A stretch of 64,000 nt of DNA from assembly GCA_036925085.1 (NCBI GenBank), contig JAUPFP010000017.1, positions 1,112,001 to 1,176,000 on the forward strand, written 5' to 3'. Of this stretch, positions 58,008 through 64,000 are shown in pieces. Made by a program: the position numbers and the translations under genes. Under the pieces are notes generated by a model that saw only the letters and a program-made list of their open reading frames with translations, had not been told where the DNA came from and made no database searches. The stretch comes from Brachycybe producta. Lineage: Eukaryota > Arthropoda > Diplopoda > Playtdesmida > Andrognathidae. Position 1 is the first letter of the stretch. Every line of letters begins with the position of its first letter.

Positions 58008-61000
58008 ATGGACGTAGAGGAAGAGAGCATCCTCAAAACGATATTCAAGGATACATTTCCAGGTACTTGTTTTGGTAGTTTTGTCTAGTTTGTGTTAATT
58101 AACATTTTTACCCTCGTTTGCCATTTAAACAAGAATCGTGGAAGGAGAATCCTTCAGTTTCTCAGTGTTTGCAAGAACTAAGCAGTTATGGATTGGATCG
58201 CATAAGTATAACATGAAAAAGAGAAGGGTTTGGATAAAATGCGGAATTCCGTATTTTCATGAAAACAAATAAAAATTAGAAAAATTAAGCTTTTAAATGT
58301 ATTAAAACTCAAACCATGGTTTACGCTGAACCGGAAAATGTCAGGGAATTCAAAAATTAAAAAACAAACAAGGAAATTCAATGAATTTAACTAAAATATG
58401 TAAAAGCTGGAAAAATAATGAAATTTAGGCAAACCGTAAAACGCAGAAATTGCAGAAACTCACATAAAATCATCCACATCAATGTAAAATTGCAGAAACT
58501 TATTTCACGTAACCCAAATTAATGAGTTTCTGAAATTTGACATTAATTTGGGTCATGTTAAATAAGTTTCTGCAGTTTGTGCAATTTCACGAGCATCACA
58601 GTACAGTGTTTTCTGCTATTGCATGGTGATCCGGGTACCGCCGAAATTGCAACTATCGCCATTTTTTGTTAGCTAACACTTCTATTGGACGTCAATGAAG
58701 TTAAAACTAATTTTACCAAAGTTTTGACATTTTTTTTAGGTTATGGGATTCGAAAGACGAAAAAAGCGCAAAGATTCGAGTTTTCGAATCTCGAATATTT
58801 TTCAAGATTCGAATGGCCCATCCCTAGTATTTATGAAGTTCTGCAACTTTAGGCCTATATGAAATTTCTAAAGGGTGTAGAGTTCCGCATTTTAAACCAA
58901 CCCCAAAGCGGCTGTCGTTTTTATTTTTCATTTCGACCAATACAAAAACAATTCTAATCGAGTTTGACCCGAAATTAAGACAAGGAACCAGAAATTTTGA
59001 GCGAGGAAAGAGCCGTCATCTTGGAACAAACGCAAGATCTTGTTTTTAACAACTACAAAACGTTCATTCAGGCGGCCAATTGTTCGAGGGAGATATTTCA
59101 AGATGTAAGTTCACTCAGTGTCATTTTGAACTCTTTCTTTCTAACTATTTTCTTTCTGTATCATAGTTCAACATCGTCGAGGGACATATGAACGCCGTTA
59201 GTCAACAGTTGCCCAATTTCATCGAGAAATGCCAAAAATTCAGCAAGAAATCGCAAGAAATCAACACGAAGTGAGAGAGAGAGAGAGAGAGAGCATTTCA
59301 GTTGATACAATTTCTAGCGCAATTCTAACTTCCAAAGTTTGTTTTAGTCGTCGTCTGAACACGGTGACCCTTTCGAGACACACGCAGCTCCTAGAGATCC
59401 TAGAAATGCCGCAGCTAATGGACACTTGCGTACGAAACAACTATTACGACGAAGCTCTGGACCTTTCGTCGTACGTGTTTCATTTGGAGAAGAAATACTC
59501 GTCTATTCCAATCATTTCGGTTCTCGAAAATCTTTTTAAGTCTTTTTGTTTTCGAGACTACTTTGAGTTTGATAACGGTTCTGTGTCTCGCTTTTCAGGC
59601 GATCGCGCGAGAAGTTCAAGAGTCGATGCGTTTAATGTTGGCACAGTTGATTCAGCAACTCAGAACGAACATTCAGTTGCCGCAGTGTCTCAAAGTGATT
59701 AGTTATCTTAGGAGAATGGACGTTTTTACAGAGGATGAACTTCGAATCAAATTTCTGCAGGTCTTTATAATTATTACGAATTATTATCTTTCAAATTTCA
59801 AGAGATTAACAGGAAAACGAATTATCAATTTTCCTATGATTTATTTTATATTTTGAAAGATAATTTATTCACACTGCGTTTACGTGTCCCGTTTTCGTTG
59901 CTTAGTTCTCCTTATAAAGGTTAGGCGAGGGGCTACAGATTCCTGAGTGGATTGCACAATATGTTCCCCTACCCCCTTTGCCAGACTGTCGAAATCATCA
60001 TTATTATCAGTCCTGTTAGGTACTAGTATGATTTCAAAAGAAGCCGAAGATGTTATTTTAGTGTCCTCGGCACCTTGTTCCGTATTGATACCGGTAACAG
60101 TATATTCTAATCAAACAGCAACTGTGTTCAGAGATTGAGTCCCATACCCCCATTATTTGGTTTCCACACCCCCAGGGTTTACAGATACTTGTAGTTAAGA
60201 ACACCTGGGTTAGGTAGGCATTTGCATTCTGGGAAAAGATCGACTGCATTCGTTTATCTACTAGCAATAGAATACATAGAACCTATGAGTATTTTAGGCA
60301 GCAACCATACTTGTTGTATGTCATTTTACGTTAAGTGCAACTCACAGAAGAAATTAACAGCATTTTCAAAACTAGAAGAGTAAATGCATCATGTGAAGTT
60401 GTTTTCATATTGATATCTTTAAAAGTAAGCTTTTTTCTACACGTTTCAAACTAACGAGATTTTAAATTTTTGTCAAATGATTTTTTTTATTGATTGTTTA
60501 GCCACCTTGAAGTGAAAAACTGAAATAGAGTTTAAAGACTTGAATTTGAAATAATAAAATGTAAAATCTGCTATTCGTATACTCTTCTAGTCTCAAACAC
60601 TTTCACAGTTTCTTCTTTAATATCACTTTCAAAATGGAAAATAACTTGGTCTATTCTACTGATCTTTTTAATTTTCACCAAATTAAATCTAGTAATTAAA
60701 TTATTAAAAGAAATGTAAATAATTTGTAGGATAAAACAATTTAAATTATTTTCATGGTTTAAAATACATCCATACGCTCATTTTTTGTAGGAATTTAGTT
60801 TTAATTTTAATAAAAAAAAGTTCAAATCGTAGTTTGAAAGTAATTTGTGCTATCAACTTATGTTTTATTTCATTTTTTTCTCTAAAGGCACGGGATTCTT
60901 GGTTTCAAAGTGTTCTTGCAACCATTCCATCAACAGATCGTAAGTCACAATGATTCTTAAAATCAAATCGCATTACGTTAGTCTTTATGAGTCTAAAGTG

Positions 61001-63980
61001 CTGTACAAACGCCTATCACAGGGGGATATATTCTGTAAAAGTTCTTAAATTTAAAACTCAGAATTTAAGGTTTTTAATGATTCTGAAACTTTTTTTTGAC
61101 TAAGTGGTATTATGATATCCACCATATCTTGTGATTTGTAAACAAATACGAGCTAAACGATTATAAAGAGACTAGGATGTTCGTTAAATCCAAGAAAATT
61201 AAAAAATTAGATAACAGTAGAATCTGTAATATCTGGACTAAATGGGACCGGACCTGGTCCGTACTCCGGATTACCGAAAGTCTCAATAATCCAGAAAATC
61301 ACCGGGTTTTTTTGCTTTAATTCTCTCCTTCAACATCGAGAAGTTAAAAGTCAAAAACACTGATAAACCAGACTTACATTATGATAAATGCCAGTTAGGA
61401 TTATCGAGATCGATAGTCGAGATTCGGCTGAATTTTAAAAACGTCTAAAAGATTTATGTAAACTTGAAATTTGTTTTCATTTTACAGACATACAAAACGT
61501 TTTTGTAAATGAATATAAATGTGTATGTTTTATATATGGCATGTATGGCAGCTTATAACCATATTACCAAGGTGATAGAAGTGAGTCGAGTCCACCTTTT
61601 CGATATCCTCACGCAATATCGAGCAATATTTTCCGACGATGACCCTATGTTGATTACTGGCGTTCATAAAGACGCCGTATCTTGCAACGGAGCAGCCATA
61701 TCCTACAGTTGGGTTTTTCAGAAGGTCAGAGCTCTTTTCGGAAAAAGACATCTGACTTTTCACGATTGGTCTAATTATATCTTGTGATTCTCCTCAGGTG
61801 TCACAGTTTTTGGTTACGCTGGAAAGTGATTTAGAAAGAGAAATGGGTGGTCGGATAGATTCCCTCCTCGGTCAATGTATGTATTTTGGACTTTCGTTCA
61901 GTCGCGTTGGAGCTGATTTCCGTAGTTTACTCGTTCCTTTGTTCGAACGTGCCGTTCTGCGAGGATTTAAGAAATCCACTGTTGAAATTGCTGATAGGTG
62001 CGATGTTGACCCATTGGATTCTCCTTTTACTGACAAGTTATTGCTCTAATGAAAGTTTTATTTTTATTTTTTTAGATTTCAGGAGTCGATGCAATCGTTC
62101 GTGTTAACCGCTCCACCGACCATAATGGTCTCTTCCATCCTAGCGGCCAGTACGGCTGCACAAGACAAATACCATCCACCTCTATCGTTACTTGAATTTA
62201 AGCCATTAGCTGAACTTTGCAATGGTTTCTTGGTTGCATTTAACAATCTACGACTTCTTGCACCACTGTCTCTAGTCGGTGACATTGGTACAGATTTGCA
62301 CGAATGTCTCCTTCTTGTCTCCAAAACGATTATCGATTTCAATCGGTAATTAATCATTCATTCCATAAATAATTATTGTTTCTTGTTTCTGTTGGTTTTT
62401 TTTTTTTGGTAATAAGCAAATCTCAATATGGAACGAATGTGGGCGTCAGCATTTTTATGTCAATGTATAAACGTTCATAAATCAGGTCTGGTTTGGAGCC
62501 TTTGAAGAGGTGTTTTAATAGGCACAACTTGGATGCAATTGGAGATGTGTCACTACTTAAATAACCTAAAGGCCTTTCTGCACGAGAAACAGTTTGAGCA
62601 ACGTTTCATTCATTTTTAAAAGCCACAAGACTATCAGTTGCAAGAACACTTGGTAACATTGTTGATCCACTAGTTGCAAAGCTGATTGAAAGCACAGAAG
62701 CAACAAACTGTGGTTTTCCTTATAAAATAAGTTCAACAGACTCCAATTATCTGTATTCCATGTAGAAGATGCCATATTGCATAAGTTGTAATTGGTTATT
62801 GAACTGAGTTGAATGAAAATCGGCTTTGTCCACTCCATTCTACCCCTGTAGAACGGGAGGTGTTCGGCAAGGAAGCTCGTACAATAAAGCAGCCACAAAC
62901 AATGAAGGAACAAGGATGAACTCTGCTCCGCTCTCCTGTCCATTAGGGCTGAAGCGTAGCAAAACTCCGACTTCAAGAAGTTTCAAGCTTTTTCCAAAGA
63001 GATGCTGCATCTCGCTTCTCTGTGCTTCCACCCTAATGGACGGGACTCCATTCATTTACGTGCATTTTCTTTGGGGGCCGTTTTTCTCCGTACTGCTCTT
63101 CGTCACGAAACTAGTAGGCGCTCAGCTTCATATAACAAGTCAACAAGGTTCCCAAAATTGAAAGAAATGTTGCTCAAAATGTTTCACATGTGATAAGGCC
63201 TTGAAAGTAGTTTATGGGATAACGTGATTGCTAGGAGCGAATTCAACCAAGAACATTGGCTCTTGAACTTCAACCCATTGAATAGTTTTTCAATGAAGGA
63301 AAGCCCTTATTCAAAAGTAATCCTTGCAAGGTTTTAAGTAGCTTGTTTTTAAAGTACAGATTATCCAGAGGTCTAATGAGATTTTGACATAGAAGACTTT
63401 CAAATCTGACAAAATTAAAAATCAAATTTTTCTTAATTTTTAAAAATCGTTTTTTTTACAACTTTGCTTATGTATTTGTTCTGTTTCAGAACTGAAGAGG
63501 CTTCGATGACTGCTCGTGAGCGAGAAACCTTTTCCAAGTTTTGTGGTCTTTTCGCTCGGGAGCTGGTTCCATACGTAGACCTTTGCTATGGCGCAATTTT
63601 TCCACGGCAACAATTAGCTCAGCTGCTGGGATTGTCGCTTTCTGAATGCGGCAAACTGGTACAACACCAAACTTTTAACCATGTGATAATTGTGTACGAC
63701 TTCTGATTAAATTGGTTCATTTTAGAGAAATGTTGGTCAACTGGATATCGATGCCATATTAACACCAATTTCGTTTCTTCTTCCGGAGCCAGAAAAATTC
63801 GATGCAATTGAAACTGGACTGTCAGAAACTGATCATGCTCAACAAGAGATACAGCCTGAGAGCAAGGTGGCAAGCTCTAATGAAAGTGATACACAGAAGA
63901 AAGAAATGATAGTTGTTGCAGACGACAGTCAATCGTTAAAAGATGTTGCTGTTGAAGAATCCACACATTTCGACACTTAA
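58008..63980 (+). CDS. COG8: Conserved oligomeric Golgi complex subunit 8, twelve exons
   Basis: Exons 58008-58062, 58134-58205, 58980-59104, 59167-59270, 59348-59519, 59599-59760, 60888-60939, 61552-61724, 61798-61997, 62076-62345, 63490-63658 and 63726-63980, all with GT-AG ends and matching phase, total 602 residues (human 612). Landmarks: [128 protein letters not shown]. The C-terminal 60 residues are acidic and poorly conserved. COG8 joins the two lobes of the COG tethering complex on the Golgi and acts in retrograde vesicle traffic and glycosylation. Introns vary from 62 bases to over 1.1 kb. Confidence 0.98.
58491..58574. repeat. Hairpin in COG8 intron 2
   Basis: TGCAGAAACTTATTT and CCCAAATTAATG are mirrored by CATTAATTTGGG and AAATAAGTTTCTGCA, about 35 pairs around an 18-base loop. 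A small foldback insertion. Confidence 0.75.
58658..58826. mobile_element. Truncated MITE in COG8 intron 2
   Basis: Matches the right part of 51969-52369, ending TTCGAATGGCCCATCCCTAG. The left end is missing. Confidence 0.6.
59271..59293 (+). repeat. GA microsatellite fused to a COG8 splice donor
   Basis: The donor of exon 4 reads GTGAGAGAG and runs directly into about ten GA repeats; the intron is only 77 bases. Confidence 0.8.
62346..63489 (+). other. COG8 intron 10, no gene seen
   Basis: 1.1 kb. Frames on both strands at 62566-63161 have mixed composition and no recognisable domain. No complete element could be delimited. Confidence 0.4.
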
Positions 63981-64000
63981 TGCTATTGAAGGTGCTAATA

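Noticed and set aside
62566-63193. Frames on both strands in the last large COG8 intron
   Set aside because: Overlap each other on opposite strands, no domain, and lie in an intron of a confidently modelled gene.

Overview
This is a repeat-rich window from an invertebrate animal genome (spliced genes with GT-AG introns, 5-prime TATA or YY1-type promoters, many DNA transposons). The host genes look protostome-like, perhaps arthropod, but the phylum cannot be fixed from the sequence alone.

Host genes. At the right end two housekeeping genes sit head to head: SDHC (succinate dehydrogenase cytochrome b560 subunit, minus strand, five exons, 56151-57328) and COG8 (conserved oligomeric Golgi complex subunit 8, plus strand, twelve exons, 58008-63980). 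Both could be modelled completely with consistent splice phases. At the left end lies a DUF229-family alkaline-phosphatase-like gene (1746-4397, minus) with one in-frame stop, and a gene with a clear signal-peptide exon (6927-8965, plus) whose 3-prime part is uncertain. The middle is a DEG/ENaC (ASIC-like) sodium-channel gene on the minus strand (16894-41076, nine exons found; the second membrane segment was not found). At 47831-48960 an exon encodes six tandem copies of a roughly 57-residue, six-cysteine module that I do not recognise.

The main guest. A Maverick/Polinton element of the adintovirus type occupies 21745-38813 (about 17.1 kb), inside one intron of the channel gene. It begins AGTAG and ends CTACT, has inverted terminal repeats, and is flanked by the same 6-bp duplication (ggtata). 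A left block on the plus strand carries packaging ATPase, integrase with chromodomain, capsid proteins and adenain-like protease. A right block on the minus strand carries dUTPase, protein-primed DNA polymerase B and a PC4-like protein. Near its left end it carries a Bcl-2-like gene, convergent with a spliced RING-finger gene. Upstream of the RING gene lie four contiguous perfect p53-family decamers. It is a broken fossil overall, although many reading frames remain open.

Other repeats. These are a Ty3/gypsy retrotransposon fossil (9053-13730, minus), two related LTR-type fragments (about 19380-19860 and 55290-55790), a Tc1 transposon placed exactly on a splice acceptor (46219-47827), two Helitron-like elements filled with a TTTAGGGCAAATGG minisatellite, four copies of a CAGKGGCGTAGC hAT-like MITE with nested younger MITEs, many foldback elements, a 30-bp alternating purine-pyrimidine minisatellite (18321-18965), and a 1.8-2.1 kb block present twice, 44 kb apart (1-1779 and 44094-46187).
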